Below, piece after piece: positions 1-8,075 of a stretch of 44,589 bases of DNA (the first letter of the stretch is position 1; each line of letters starts with the position of its first letter). Origin of the DNA: Bacilli bacterium (lineage in GTDB: Bacteria > Bacillota_I > Bacilli_A > RFN20 > CAG-826); the NCBI GenBank assembly GCA_024413875.1, contig JAKSVY010000003.1, positions 1 through 44,589 of the forward strand, read 5' to 3'. The position numbers and the translations under genes were made by a program. The notes beneath the pieces were generated by a model, which saw only the letters and a list, made by a program, of their open reading frames with translations, was not told the DNA's origin and did not search any database.

Positions 1-414
1 GAAGCAAAGATTGAAAAGGTAATGGGTATTGGATTCACAAACTTCTATAGTTCATGTGAAGAAAAGATCCTTGCTAATTATTCAAAACCTAAAACCGATA
101 CATTTATCTTTAATTACACATTTGAAGGTGATTACACTGAACTTTGTGAAATTAAAAACGGAACATACTCTTTCAAAGAAGGTTATTACGTTGCTGAATA
201 TAGAGATACAATTGGAACTTATGTAACAACTGAATATTCTTATGAGTTTATCTTAGCAATCGCTAATGGAAAGATTAAAGCTGTTGATGTAGAAATGGAA
301 TACTTAATGGCGTTAGGCGAGAACGAAATCTATGAATATGTAATGGAACAATCTCAATATGATTTCTATTACAATGATGGAGTTTACCCTGCATATACAG
401 GCACAAGATTCTAA
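1..414 (+). CDS. 3'-terminal part of an unrecognised protein
   Basis: The frame is open from base 1, so the gene begins upstream of the window; the ATG at 22 is probably internal because no ribosome site precedes it. The visible 138 residues are acidic and rich in Tyr and Thr, with alternating hydrophobic residues that suggest beta strands (for example TFEGDYTELCEIKNGTYSF), ending in YTGTRF. There is no membrane segment in the visible part. The composition resembles the extracellular lipoproteins farther along the window (10.9-18.1 kb), so an exported protein is possible, but no family is recognised. A strong hairpin terminator follows directly. Confidence 0.6.
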   Translation, partial: EAKIEKVMGIGFTNFYSSCEEKILANYSKPKTDTFIFNYTFEGDYTELCEIKNGTYSFKEGYYVAEYRDTIGTYVTTEYSYEFILAIANGKIKAVDVEMEYLMALGENEIYEYVMEQSQYDFYYNDGVYPAYTGTRF

Positions 415-420
415 GAAAAT

Positions 421-477
421 AAAACACCGATAACACGACATCGTATATAAAAATTGTCGATGCATTCGGTGTTTTTT
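421..477 (+). terminator. Rho-independent terminator
   Basis: A ten-base arm AAAACACCGA (421-430) pairs with TCGGTGTTTT (466-475) and runs into a T-tract. An inner CGACA/TGTCG stem (436-440/455-459) extends it. It ends the partial gene at the window start. The remaining gap to 588 is AT-rich and holds only weak promoter-like sequence (TTTCAA near 521, TATATA near 544). Confidence 0.8.
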
Positions 478-588
478 ATATGTTTCTTAAACAAATTTTA
501 TAATTTTTGCAATTTTTGCTTTTCAATTAAATTCATCTATGTATATATATAAAACATTATTTTTTTATTTAATAAGGGGGGTCTTATT

Positions 589-2925
589 ATGAAAAAGTCA
601 TTTTTTGCTATAACATTTGGTTTAACTGCCTTTGTGGCTGTTGGAGCGTCTCTTTTAACAAACAAAGGTAAATCTCTTTGGTTTGGAGCATCCGCTACTA
701 CAACAACATATCAAGTAACTCTTGATGATTCAAATGCTTATCAAGATGGAAACAAGACACAAGTAGCATCATCTTTAACTGGTGGTGAAGTAGCTTTTGC
801 TTATAGCGATTGCTTTGCTTATGATGGATATCACGCTGTTATGTATTCTGATGGATACATCACAAATACAAATCCAATCTCATCAATTACAAAAGTTAAT
901 GCAACATTCGAAGGACCATTAGAAATTGCATATTCATTCAATGGTGAAGACTGGTCTGAATTCGCAATTGCTAGAAGTGGAAAAGATTTCTATTTCCAAT
1001 ATGAACCAGCATACGTTATGTTCTATGCAAATCAACACATGGTTGCATTATCTTCTTTAACTATTACATATGCGTGTGAACCATCAACTGATAGTTTAGA
1101 ATTTGTTGGAAAAACAATGACATTCAATAAAAACTATTTCCCAACTTCAAATCAATACATTTTAAGTGGTGAAAATGAATTTGAATTTGCATGTCACGGT
1201 GTTATCTCTAATACAAATGGTATTTACTTCTCATCAACATCTGTTGCAATTGAGTCATACACACCTGTTAACCTCACTAGTGTTACAATTACTGCTCCTT
1301 CAAGAACAACATTCGCTGGAACAATTTATTCTGGAACGTCATTCCAAGCAAAAACTCACTCAACTGCTATTAGTAATAGTGGTTCAAAAACATATAAAAT
1401 CCCTACAGGTGATACCTATTTCATGATTGTGGCTGGTAAATCAAGAACATATTTCACATCATTCGCAGTTAACTATGATGTTCCTGCAGTTGATCCAATC
1501 GCAATTGATTGTCTTCCGGACGATTACGAAGTAACACCTGGAATGTCTAGACAAATGTTTATTGATTACTATCCTGCAACAACAAATAGAAATAAAGATG
1601 TCACATGGGAAAGTAGTGATACATCTATCGCGACTGTTTCAAGTTCAGGTTTAGTTACAGTTGCTGCAACTGCTCCAGCAGGTGCATCTGTTGAGATCAC
1701 AGCAAGATCTACATTCAACTCAAGACTTGTTTCTACAGCAACATTAAATGTTGTTCCAACAAAAGTTGATGAATGGACAATCATGGTTTATATGTGTGGT
1801 GCAGATCTTGAAAGCGGAGGCTACCAAGCATCGTTAGATATTATTGAAATGTGTGAAGTAATGGGCATTCCAATAGACGTCAATATCTTTATCCTTACTG
1901 GTGGTGCTTCTGAATGGGGTATTAATGGTATTCCTGCTGACCAAAACCTCATCCTCACTTTAGGTGAAGATGATGAAACAGGCGAAACAGGTATCTTCCT
2001 TGCTTACAATGGTTTTGAATCATACATGCCAATGGATGATCCTAATACATTACTCACATTTATGAATATGTGTATTAGAAGTGCTCCTGCAAAACGCTAC
2101 GGATTGATTCTTTGGGATCACGGAGGCGCTATGCAAGGTTGCTGTTTTGATGAAAACGTTTCTGATTCATCAGGACTTCTTAACTCTGATGTCATGGCGG
2201 TTATGAACTATATCTATGAGCATGATATCTTAACTGAAAAGATGGACTTCATTGGTTATGACTGCTGCTTAATGGCGGTTCAAGATATCGTTGTTACAAA
2301 CAGCTTATACTTTGATTACATGGTTGCGTCTGAAGAATCAGAAGCTGGAACAGGCTGGGACTATGACACTTGGTTAGATGACTTATATATGAATAAGCCA
2401 ACTAGAGAAGTTTGTAGAGCAATCTGTGATGGATTTATCAAAGATAATGATGGTGACGCTATCGGAGGAAATCCTGATAACAACCAAACATTATCTTACT
2501 TCGATCTTTCTTACGCTGCTAATTACTATGTAGCATTCGAAGACTTTGCTGAAGCTTGGATGGCTAAACTCCAAACAGCAGGAACTACAAAAACAACTAT
2601 CCAATCATTCTTCAAGACAGTTCAAACATACGCAGTTGATAGTTCTAACTCACAACTCTATTATGGTGTGTTTGATGTATATGACTTCTTTGTTAAGTTA
2701 TATAAGAATACAACATTATGTCCTGATGTTAGCTACATCCTCGATTGTTTAGATGCATTCGATATGTTAGTTGAATACTGTGGATGGGGTATTGGTTCTG
2801 GCAATTCATATGGTATGACACTCTTCTATGCTGTTAGTGCTAATACACAACAAACAACATATTATGATGAATATGAAACACCATTCAGCAACTGGATTCA
2901 ATTCAATAGAACTTACGGCTATTAA
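589..2925 (+). CDS. Secreted clostripain-family (C11) cysteine peptidase with Ig-like domain
   Basis: A 778-residue exported protease. Residues 1 to about 34 form a signal peptide (MKKSFFAITFGLTAFVAVGA). A beta-rich region follows, then a BIG2-type Ig-like domain at about 301-385 (motif VTWESSDTSIATVSSSGLVT). The C11 catalytic domain starts near 394 (WTIMVYMCGADLES). The family His-Cys dyad is visible as His511 in WDHGGA and Cys560 in GYDCCLMA. Clostripain-type enzymes cut after basic residues and are often self-processed; whether that holds here is inference. There is no LPXTG or lipobox, so it is probably released or held through the Ig-like part. The ATG is set by AAGGGGGGT at 574-582. It is monocistronic, with a terminator directly after it. 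Confidence 0.93.
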   Translation: MKKSFFAITFGLTAFVAVGASLLTNKGKSLWFGASATTTTYQVTLDDSNAYQDGNKTQVASSLTGGEVAFAYSDCFAYDGYHAVMYSDGYITNTNPISSITKVNATFEGPLEIAYSFNGEDWSEFAIARSGKDFYFQYEPAYVMFYANQHMVALSSLTITYACEPSTDSLEFVGKTMTFNKNYFPTSNQYILSGENEFEFACHGVISNTNGIYFSSTSVAIESYTPVNLTSVTITAPSRTTFAGTIYSGTSFQAKTHSTAISNSGSKTYKIPTGDTYFMIVAGKSRTYFTSFAVNYDVPAVDPIAIDCLPDDYEVTPGMSRQMFIDYYPATTNRNKDVTWESSDTSIATVSSSGLVTVAATAPAGASVEITARSTFNSRLVSTATLNVVPTKVDEWTIMVYMCGADLESGGYQASLDIIEMCEVMGIPIDVNIFILTGGASEWGINGIPADQNLILTLGEDDETGETGIFLAYNGFESYMPMDDPNTLLTFMNMCIRSAPAKRYGLILWDHGGAMQGCCFDENVSDSSGLLNSDVMAVMNYIYEHDILTEKMDFIGYDCCLMAVQDIVVTNSLYFDYMVASEESEAGTGWDYDTWLDDLYMNKPTREVCRAICDGFIKDNDGDAIGGNPDNNQTLSYFDLSYAANYYVAFEDFAEAWMAKLQTAGTTKTTIQSFFKTVQTYAVDSSNSQLYYGVFDVYDFFVKLYKNTTLCPDVSYILDCLDAFDMLVEYCGWGIGSGNSYGMTLFYAVSANTQQTTYYDEYETPFSNWIQFNRTYGY

Positions 2926-2931
2926 TACACA

Positions 2932-2960
2932 AAAAGGTATGGGCGACCATACCTTTTAAT
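2932..2960. terminator. Hairpin terminator between convergent genes
   Basis: An 11-bp perfect stem AAAAGGTATGG / CCATACCTTTT with a GCGA tetraloop lies between the C11 peptidase stop and the end of the minus-strand PIN gene. A/T flanks on both sides allow it to work in either direction. Confidence 0.85.
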
Positions 2961-2976
2961 TTTGAAATTAACATAA

Positions 2977-3396
2977 TTAGATGTTTGGAAATAAACCGAG
3001 TAATTGATTTGGAGTCAATATCGCTGTTTTCGAATGGTGGAAGTCTTTAATATTATTTGTGACTATAAAATTAAAACAATTAACTTTGGCAACTTCATCT
3101 AAAACCGCATCCTCATAGTCCGCTATTTGCGAATTAACGCAATATTTAAGATCGCTCTTAAGTGTTGGGACAACTTCAAACGTATCAATAATTAAATTAA
3201 TAGCTTCACGTCTTTTTTCTTCGGTATCGAAATATTTTCTAAGAATGAAATAAATATCAGTAATTTGTTTAGCGGTTATTGCGCCTTTAATTTCACCTAT
3301 AATAACTTTTTTAATTAATTCCTGAGAATCCTTGAAACTATAATCTCTAGCAGTCATTGCATCAATAATTACATTTGTGTCAAATAAGACTTTCAT
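2977..3396 (-). CDS. PIN-domain ribonuclease toxin (VapC/PIN_3 type)
   Basis: A 139-residue single-domain PIN protein. The fold signature is MKVLFDTNVIIDA (Asp6), an acidic DYEDAV segment around residues 93-98, and TNNIKDF with Asp118 near the C-terminus. These are the acidic residues that bind metal in PIN nucleases, which as toxins cut RNA. It starts 2 nt after the antitoxin stop, so the two are surely cotranscribed and translationally linked. The pair faces the C11 peptidase gene across a shared terminator. RNA target specificity cannot be read from the sequence. Confidence 0.88.
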   Translation of the reverse strand: MKVLFDTNVIIDAMTARDYSFKDSQELIKKVIIGEIKGAITAKQITDIYFILRKYFDTEEKRREAINLIIDTFEVVPTLKSDLKYCVNSQIADYEDAVLDEVAKVNCFNFIVTNNIKDFHHSKTAILTPNQLLGLFPNI

Positions 3397-3398
3397 GA

Positions 3399-3605
3399 TT
3401 ATTCCCTTTCAATATTAGAATCATTAATTGCTTCTTTAGGCAAAGAACCAAATAATTGATCCCACTTGCTTATGAGCTCTTGCTTTTCTGGAACAATAGT
3501 AAAAACTACTTTGCCTCTATGGGTGACTTTGATTTGCTCTCTTTTGCCTAGTTCAAGGTATTTTCCAAAATGTTGTTTAAATTCAGTAGCGGTAATCGTA
3601 CACAT
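3399..3605 (-). CDS. Phd/YefM-family antitoxin
   Basis: A 68-residue protein starting MCTITATEFKQHFGKYLEL, the Phd/YefM DNA-binding fold, with the typical IKVTHRGKVVFTIVPE segment and a charged C-terminal tail that would wrap the toxin. I chose the ATG at 3605 rather than an upstream in-frame ATG because GGAGA at 3611-3615 fits it and the protein then starts exactly at the conserved domain. The longer reading would also run through the promoter and operator. It is the first gene of the pair with the PIN toxin and is expected to repress its own promoter through the inverted repeat at 3615-3650. Confidence 0.88.
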   Translation of the reverse strand: MCTITATEFKQHFGKYLELGKREQIKVTHRGKVVFTIVPEKQELISKWDQLFGSLPKEAINDSNIERE

Positions 3606-3614
3606 AATATTCTC

Positions 3615-3650
3615 CAATCGCACGATTATATTAACATAAGTGTGCGATTG
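3615..3650 (-). promoter_or_regulatory. Autoregulatory operator/promoter of the Phd-PIN operon
   Basis: A perfect 9-bp inverted repeat, CAATCGCAC (3615-3623) and GTGCGATTG (3642-3650), brackets a minus-strand TATAAT -10 box. The proximal arm ends at the ribosome site of the antitoxin. This is the layout expected when the Phd-type antitoxin represses its own promoter. The arms and the -10 box are seen; the binding protein is inferred. Confidence 0.75.
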
Positions 3651-3660
3651 AATAAATAGA

Positions 3661-3685
3661 AAAAAGACATGTTTTAAACATGCCT
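3661..3685 (-). terminator. Terminator of the CaCA-mntP operon
   Basis: On the minus strand just after the mntP stop, GCATGTTT and AAACATGT form a hairpin followed by a T-run (TCTTTTTT). It separates the exporter operon from the promoter of the downstream antitoxin gene. Confidence 0.75.
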
Positions 3686-3693
3686 CGTTCATT

Positions 3694-4389
3694 TTACTTT
3701 TTTGTTTGTCTTATTTTATGTATATATTCAATTACAATCAATATTACTAAGTAGATAATAACCATACCTACAATTGTTAGAATTGGAAGTTCATAAACTT
3801 CAATCATTGATGAGATAAATATTTCAAGTCCAATACCAAGAAGGATAACTCCTCCAAGTAGTGGGGCCCATTTTCCAAGCTTCATACCAAACTTCTTACC
3901 AATGAATAATCCCGCCATGCAGATAGCAAATGTTACAACAGCGATGATACCTGATGAACCAAGAGCCTCAACCCATGAATATTCATAGATATCAAATCCA
4001 ACCGATAAGGCATCAATTGAAGTAGCGATACCTTGAATGAATAAGGCTAATATCCAACTTCTTCCTTTATCATCTTTTTCTTCCTCTTCTCCGCCATCAA
4101 TGAATTCTAAGATCATCTTCCCACCAATAATAGTGAGTAACACAAGAGCAATCCAAGGAATGAAGTAAATGAATAATTTAAATTGAGTAGCAATTGTATG
4201 AACACATACCCAACCAATCATCGGCATTGCAAACTGGAAGAATGCAAACGTTCCAGCCGTTAAAAGCGTTCGCCCAATTTTTAATTTAGGATTAGCAAAC
4301 CCGGTTGCAAGGGATACCGAAAAAGCATCCATTGCTAATGCAACACCTAATAATAATGAATTAAGAATAAGACCTACTAACGGATTCAT
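3694..4389 (-). CDS. mntP: MntP-family manganese efflux pump
   Basis: A 231-residue polytopic protein made of two internally similar halves, each with the family acidic motif: ALAMDAFSVSLATG in the first and IATSIDALSVGFD in the second. The membrane Asp residues of these motifs are those needed for Mn2+ export in this family. An acidic loop (GGEEEEKDDKGR) joins the halves. The usual length is about 185 residues; this one has an extra hydrophobic C-terminal helix (LPILTIVGMVIIYLVILIVIEY). It begins 2 nt after the CaCA exchanger and shares its Mn2+ riboswitch, which supports Mn2+ as substrate. Confidence 0.92.
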   Translation of the reverse strand: MNPLVGLILNSLLLGVALAMDAFSVSLATGFANPKLKIGRTLLTAGTFAFFQFAMPMIGWVCVHTIATQFKLFIYFIPWIALVLLTIIGGKMILEFIDGGEEEEKDDKGRSWILALFIQGIATSIDALSVGFDIYEYSWVEALGSSGIIAVVTFAICMAGLFIGKKFGMKLGKWAPLLGGVILLGIGLEIFISSMIEVYELPILTIVGMVIIYLVILIVIEYIHKIRQTKK

Positions 4390-4391
4390 GA

Positions 4392-5513
4392 TTATAAAGT
4401 GATAACTCCAAATGTTCTAAGCATTAAAACACCTACATAAATAACATAGATTCCAACAAGAACCCAACCATTCCATTTTTTAATCTTACCAGTTAAGGCA
4501 AAGACAAATACTAAGACAGTAGCGATTCCCATAAAGACTAAATCTAACCAGATATCTGCTCCTACAGTTAATGGATTAACAGTAGAGGCAATACCCATAA
4601 CAAATAAGATATTGAATAAGTTAGAACCAATAACGTTACCTAACGCGATTTCATTTTCTCCACGCTTTGCAGCAACAGCAGAAGTGACAAGTTCAGGAAG
4701 TGAAGTACCAACTGCAACAACAGTTAATCCGACAACTAAACCAACAACATTAGTGTCAAGTCCTGCGACTGTACCAATATCAAGAGCGATGTTTTGAGCA
4801 GAATAAACAACAGCTTCTCCTCCAACAACAACACCAATTAAACCAACAATAGTGAAGACAATACATTTCCAAACTGGTAATACTTCGTTTGAAACTTCTT
4901 CTCCGCCATCATTTGCGTCAACTAAGCCTAATTTAATTTGTCTTTTTGCATCAACAACAATATAGACAATATACGCAATAATTAATAAAACAAAGACAAT
5001 GCCTTCCCATCTTGTAATGCCAAGAGTCTTTGAATCTCCACCTGAAATATCAACACCTCCAAAATCTTTTACAAATAAAAGGACAAATAAGGTGCATAAG
5101 GCGGAAATGCCAAGAAGAATAGGGAATTCCTTCTTACATACTGATTTCTTGACTGCAATAGGCGTAAATGCGGCAGAAATACCTAATACCATTAATAAAT
5201 TACAGATGTTTGATCCAATAACGTTACCAACAGCAACATTCGCATGTCCTCCGTTAAGTAAACAAGTAATGGAGTCAGATGCTGAAACAGCAAGTTCTGG
5301 ACATGATGTTCCAAAGGCCACAATTGTTAAACCAATGATGAGTGGTGATATATGCATTCTTTTAGCGATACTAGAAGTTCCATCAACAAACATATCTGAG
5401 AACTTAACTAAAAAGAAAACACCAACAGCTAAAATAGCAATATAGACAATCCATGTCCACCAGTTAGGAATTCCTCCATTAAGAGCAGGAATTAAATCAC
5501 CATAAATTTTCAT
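4392..5513 (-). CDS. CaCA-family cation/Na+ exchanger (YrbG-like)
   Basis: A 373-residue membrane protein with the two antiparallel repeats of the Ca2+/cation antiporter family. The alpha motifs are GLTIVAFGTSCPELAVSASDS with GNVIGSN in the first half and GLTVVAVGTSLPELVTS with GNVIGSN in the second. About ten membrane segments are visible, with a cytosolic acidic loop between the halves. The family exchanges Ca2+ or related divalent cations for Na+ or H+. Being first gene behind a Mn2+-sensing leader and directly coupled to mntP, it probably exports Mn2+ here; that is inference from context. AAGGGAGG lies just upstream of its ATG. Confidence 0.9.
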   Translation of the reverse strand: MKIYGDLIPALNGGIPNWWTWIVYIAILAVGVFFLVKFSDMFVDGTSSIAKRMHISPLIIGLTIVAFGTSCPELAVSASDSITCLLNGGHANVAVGNVIGSNICNLLMVLGISAAFTPIAVKKSVCKKEFPILLGISALCTLFVLLFVKDFGGVDISGGDSKTLGITRWEGIVFVLLIIAYIVYIVVDAKRQIKLGLVDANDGGEEVSNEVLPVWKCIVFTIVGLIGVVVGGEAVVYSAQNIALDIGTVAGLDTNVVGLVVGLTVVAVGTSLPELVTSAVAAKRGENEIALGNVIGSNLFNILFVMGIASTVNPLTVGADIWLDLVFMGIATVLVFVFALTGKIKKWNGWVLVGIYVIYVGVLMLRTFGVITL

Positions 5514-5530
5514 AAAGAACCTCCCTTAGA

Positions 5531-5670
5531 AACAAAAGAGACTTACGCTAAACACCTAGTAAACTTCTAAGTATCTAGCATAAGTCTCGTTTATTAAGAC
5601 TGACCTGGATTAACTCCGAGATTGTAGGTCAGTCACTACAATTTTTTGTAGTTACTACTCCCTTATGAGC
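5531..5670 (-). promoter_or_regulatory. yybP-ykoY manganese riboswitch with terminator
   Basis: Read on the minus strand, the leader has the conserved 5' core AAGGGAGTAG, internal stems, CTCGG, and the 3' core CGAGACTTATG. CATAAG (plus 5662-5667) pairs with CTTATG (plus 5579-5584) to close P1. The same CTTATG is part of the 5' arm of a 12-bp terminator stem, GAGACTTATGCT with AGCGTAAGTCTC (plus 5538-5588), followed by CTTTTGTTT. P1 and the terminator are therefore mutually exclusive: Mn2+ binding should favour P1 and switch the exporters on. The family is known; the switching logic is read directly. Confidence 0.93.
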
Positions 5671-5676
5671 AAAACA

Positions 5677-5705
5677 ATAATAACAAAGCATTTTTACTAA
5701 GTAAA
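5677..5705 (-). promoter_or_regulatory. Promoter of the Mn2+ exporter operon
   Basis: Minus-strand TTTACT (plus 5700-5705), 17 bp, TATTAT (plus 5677-5682). It places the transcript start at about 5670, exactly at the 5' edge of the riboswitch. Confidence 0.75.
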
Positions 5706-5778
5706 GCAATTAAATTAATAAAGGTGTTATAAAAACACGTTTTATTTACAATAAAATCATTATTTCTTGCATTTTACT

Positions 5779-5812
5779 TTTACAAATAAAATTTTGTGAC
5801 TATAATATAGTC
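5779..5812 (+). promoter_or_regulatory. Promoter of the oxaloacetate decarboxylase operon, with palindrome on the -10 box
   Basis: TTTACA (5779-5784), 16 bp, TATAAT (5801-5806). The -10 box sits inside the perfect 15-nt palindrome GACTATAATATAGTC (5798-5812), a plausible repressor site or a symmetric melting region. Confidence 0.7.
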
Positions 5813-6019
5813 GATTATTATGGGCTAATATCTCAAAAAGGTATAGTCCAAATATAAATGTGTATGTAAATACACCGGGAGAAAAAGCATATAGAGAAAA
5901 GATGTCTGATTAAGTAATTGGCTAATTAGAGTTTGTCTATATGTTTCGTTTTCCAAATAATCAAACAACAATAAACAAGGATATCTTATTGTAGGTATCC
6001 ACAAGGAGGAAAGTACACA
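5813..6019 (+). promoter_or_regulatory. Long structured 5' leader of the oad operon
   Basis: About 200 nt of untranslated leader without a credible ORF. It holds a GTGTA/TACAC hairpin (5861-5876), a closed domain with 8-bp arms CATATAGA (5888-5895) and TCTATATG (5936-5943) around an inner stem, and a GGATATC/GGTATCC hairpin (5979-6000) directly before the ribosome site AAGGAGG. I do not recognise it as a known riboswitch class. Confidence 0.5.
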
Positions 6020-7405
6020 ATGGGTGTAAAAATTGTTGAGACAGCCCTCAGAGATGGGCACCAAAGTCTATTTGCAACCAGAATGACCACAGATGAAGTT
6101 CTTCTTGGACTTGAAGAACTCGATAAAGCAGGTTATCACGCTATCGAAATCTGGGGTGGTGCAACATTCGATTCATGTCTTCGTTTCTTAAATGAAGATC
6201 CATGGGAAAGATTAAGAAAAGTACGTAAAGTTTGTAAAAATACAAAACTTCAAATGCTCTTCCGTGGCCAAAACATTTTAGGTTACCGTCACTATGCTGA
6301 TGACGTAGTTGACAAATTCGTTGAATTATCAATTAAGAACGGTATCGATGTTATCCGTATCTTCGATGCATTAAACGATATTCGTAACCTCAAGTGTGCA
6401 GTTGACGCTACAAAGAAGTATGCAAAGAAATATAAACGTGGTGAAGCACAAATTGCTTTATCTTATACAGAATCTCCAGTTCACACAGTTGAATACTATG
6501 TAGAACTCGCTAAGGAAGTTGAAGCTATCGGTGCTGATTCTCTCTGTATTAAGGATATGGCTGGTGTTCTTCTCCCAGAAAAAGCTTATGAATTAATTTC
6601 TGCTATTAAGAAAAATACAAAGCTTCCAGTTGAACTTCACTCACACTGCACAGGTGGCATCATGGGTTTAACATACATGAGGGCTATCCAAGCTGGTGTT
6701 GATATCATTGACTGTGCTTTAGCTCCACTTGCTGGTGGTACATCACAACCATGTACAGAATCTATCTGCTATGCATTAGCAGGTACAGAATATGATCCAA
6801 AGTTAAATATGGATCTCGTTGCTTCAGCATCTAAGAAGATGGAAGCAGTCCGTGACAAATACTTAAAGAGCGGACTTCTTAAAGCAAAATCATTAACAAT
6901 TAATCCAAACATCCTTAAATACCAAGTTCCAGGAGGTATGTTATCTAACCTCATGAACCAACTTGATGCATTTGGTAAACTTGACCAATTAGACGCAGTT
7001 CTCCAAGAAGTTCCAAATGTTCGTAAGGATTTAGGTTATCCACCTCTAGTAACTCCACTTTCACAAATGGTTGGTACACAAGCTGTCCAAAACGTTTTAA
7101 ATGGTGAACGTTACAAAACATGTCCAAAAGAAATTAAGGAATACTGCCATGGTAAGTATGGTAAATCTCCAGCACCAGTAGACGAAGATGTTCGTAAGAA
7201 AATTATTGGTGATGATGAAGTTATCACACATAGACCAGCAGATGACTTAGCACCAGAATTCGAAAACTTAAAGAAAGAATATAAGGGTATTGCTAAGTCT
7301 GATGAAGATGTCTTATCTATCGCATTATTTGGTGATGTAGCACTTAAGTTCATTAACCAAAGAAACGAAGATGCTATTCCTACAAAGATTAAAGTAGAGG
7401 CATAA
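6020..7405 (+). CDS. oadA: Oxaloacetate decarboxylase alpha subunit, carboxyltransferase (no fused biotin domain)
   Basis: A 461-residue carboxyltransferase that moves CO2 from oxaloacetate to biotin, giving pyruvate. Diagnostic segments are ETALRDGHQSLFATRM at the N-terminus, RGQNILGYRHYADDVV, CIKDMAGVLLP, and metal-ligand ELHSHCTGG, followed by the conserved PYC/OADA C-terminal region. Many OadA proteins carry a C-terminal biotinyl domain; here the protein stops before it and the biotin carrier is a separate gene at 7720. AAGGAGG at 6003-6009 sets the start. First gene of an operon of five, with oadG 5 nt downstream. Confidence 0.94.
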   Translation: MGVKIVETALRDGHQSLFATRMTTDEVLLGLEELDKAGYHAIEIWGGATFDSCLRFLNEDPWERLRKVRKVCKNTKLQMLFRGQNILGYRHYADDVVDKFVELSIKNGIDVIRIFDALNDIRNLKCAVDATKKYAKKYKRGEAQIALSYTESPVHTVEYYVELAKEVEAIGADSLCIKDMAGVLLPEKAYELISAIKKNTKLPVELHSHCTGGIMGLTYMRAIQAGVDIIDCALAPLAGGTSQPCTESICYALAGTEYDPKLNMDLVASASKKMEAVRDKYLKSGLLKAKSLTINPNILKYQVPGGMLSNLMNQLDAFGKLDQLDAVLQEVPNVRKDLGYPPLVTPLSQMVGTQAVQNVLNGERYKTCPKEIKEYCHGKYGKSPAPVDEDVRKKIIGDDEVITHRPADDLAPEFENLKKEYKGIAKSDEDVLSIALFGDVALKFINQRNEDAIPTKIKVEA

Positions 7406-7410
7406 GGCTT

Positions 7411-7701
7411 ATGAGACTATACGCATTTATTGAAGAAGTCTCTTTACCACAAGCATTATTAATTTCTTTATTAGCTGTTGCAGTAGTTATTGGAATTTTA
7501 GCTCTTATCATCGCTATCTGCTCTGGCGTATTCGCTGGTATCAATGGTGTTGATGGAAAATTCCATATTAACGCTAAAAAGCAAAACAAGATTCTTGATG
7601 AAGATCCAGATGCTGCAATCGCATTACTTGTCGCAACTATCGACTTCAATAAAGAAACAGGAAAGAATGCTCGTGTAAAAAGCATTAAAAGAGTTGATTA
7701 A
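7411..7701 (+). CDS. oadG: Oxaloacetate decarboxylase gamma subunit (OadG family)
   Basis: A 96-residue protein with one N-terminal membrane helix (about 15-37, LLISLLAVAVVIGILALIIA) and a polar cytosolic tail, the layout of OadG-type subunits that anchor and assemble the alpha, biotin carrier and beta subunits. The sequence match to the family is loose, so the name rests largely on size, topology and position between alpha and biotin carrier. It starts 5 nt after oadA. Confidence 0.75.
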   Translation: MRLYAFIEEVSLPQALLISLLAVAVVIGILALIIAICSGVFAGINGVDGKFHINAKKQNKILDEDPDAAIALLVATIDFNKETGKNARVKSIKRVD

Positions 7702-7719
7702 TTTCTGAGGAGAATATTT

Positions 7720-8073
7720 ATGAAAATCTATAATATTAAAGTTAATGGTAAGACTTACAAAGTCGAGCTTGAATCAATTGAAGAAGTAGCATCTGCTGCT
7801 AAAGCAGAAGCTCCAAAGACAGCTACTCCAGCTGCAGCTCCAGTAGCTGCTGGTGCTGGCGATAAGCAAATCGTTGCACCTCTCCAAGGCGCTGTCACAC
7901 AAATTAAAGTTAATGTCGGTGATACAGTTAAAAAAGGACAAACAGTCGCTATCATCGAAGCTATGAAGCTTGAAAACGAAGTATCTTCACCAGTTGATGG
8001 TGTTGTCACATCAGTTGCTGTAACAAAAGGCGCAAGTGTTGCAACAAACGATCTCTTATTTGTTCTTAAGTAA
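7720..8073 (+). CDS. Biotin carrier protein of the decarboxylase
   Basis: A 117-residue biotinyl protein. A short N-terminal part (MKIYNIKVNGKTYKVELE) is followed by an Ala/Pro/Thr-rich flexible linker (about 24-48) and a biotinyl-lipoyl domain ending VVTSVAVTKGASVATNDLL. The biotin attachment motif EAMKLE places the modified lysine at Lys83. It shuttles carboxybiotin from the alpha subunit to the membrane beta subunit. GAGGAG upstream sets the start. The downstream birA in the same operon encodes the ligase that would load it. Confidence 0.94.
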   Translation: MKIYNIKVNGKTYKVELESIEEVASAAKAEAPKTATPAAAPVAAGAGDKQIVAPLQGAVTQIKVNVGDTVKKGQTVAIIEAMKLENEVSSPVDGVVTSVAVTKGASVATNDLLFVLK

Positions 8074-8075
8074 TC

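Noticed and set aside
3606..3692. Longer antitoxin reading from an ATG at 3692
   Set aside because: It would translate through the promoter and operator of the gene; the Phd domain and ribosome site fit the ATG at 3605.
4999..5445. Plus-strand ORF of 148 codons opposite the CaCA exchanger
   Set aside because: Antisense shadow with no ribosome site or promoter and no domain; the minus-strand gene is unambiguous.
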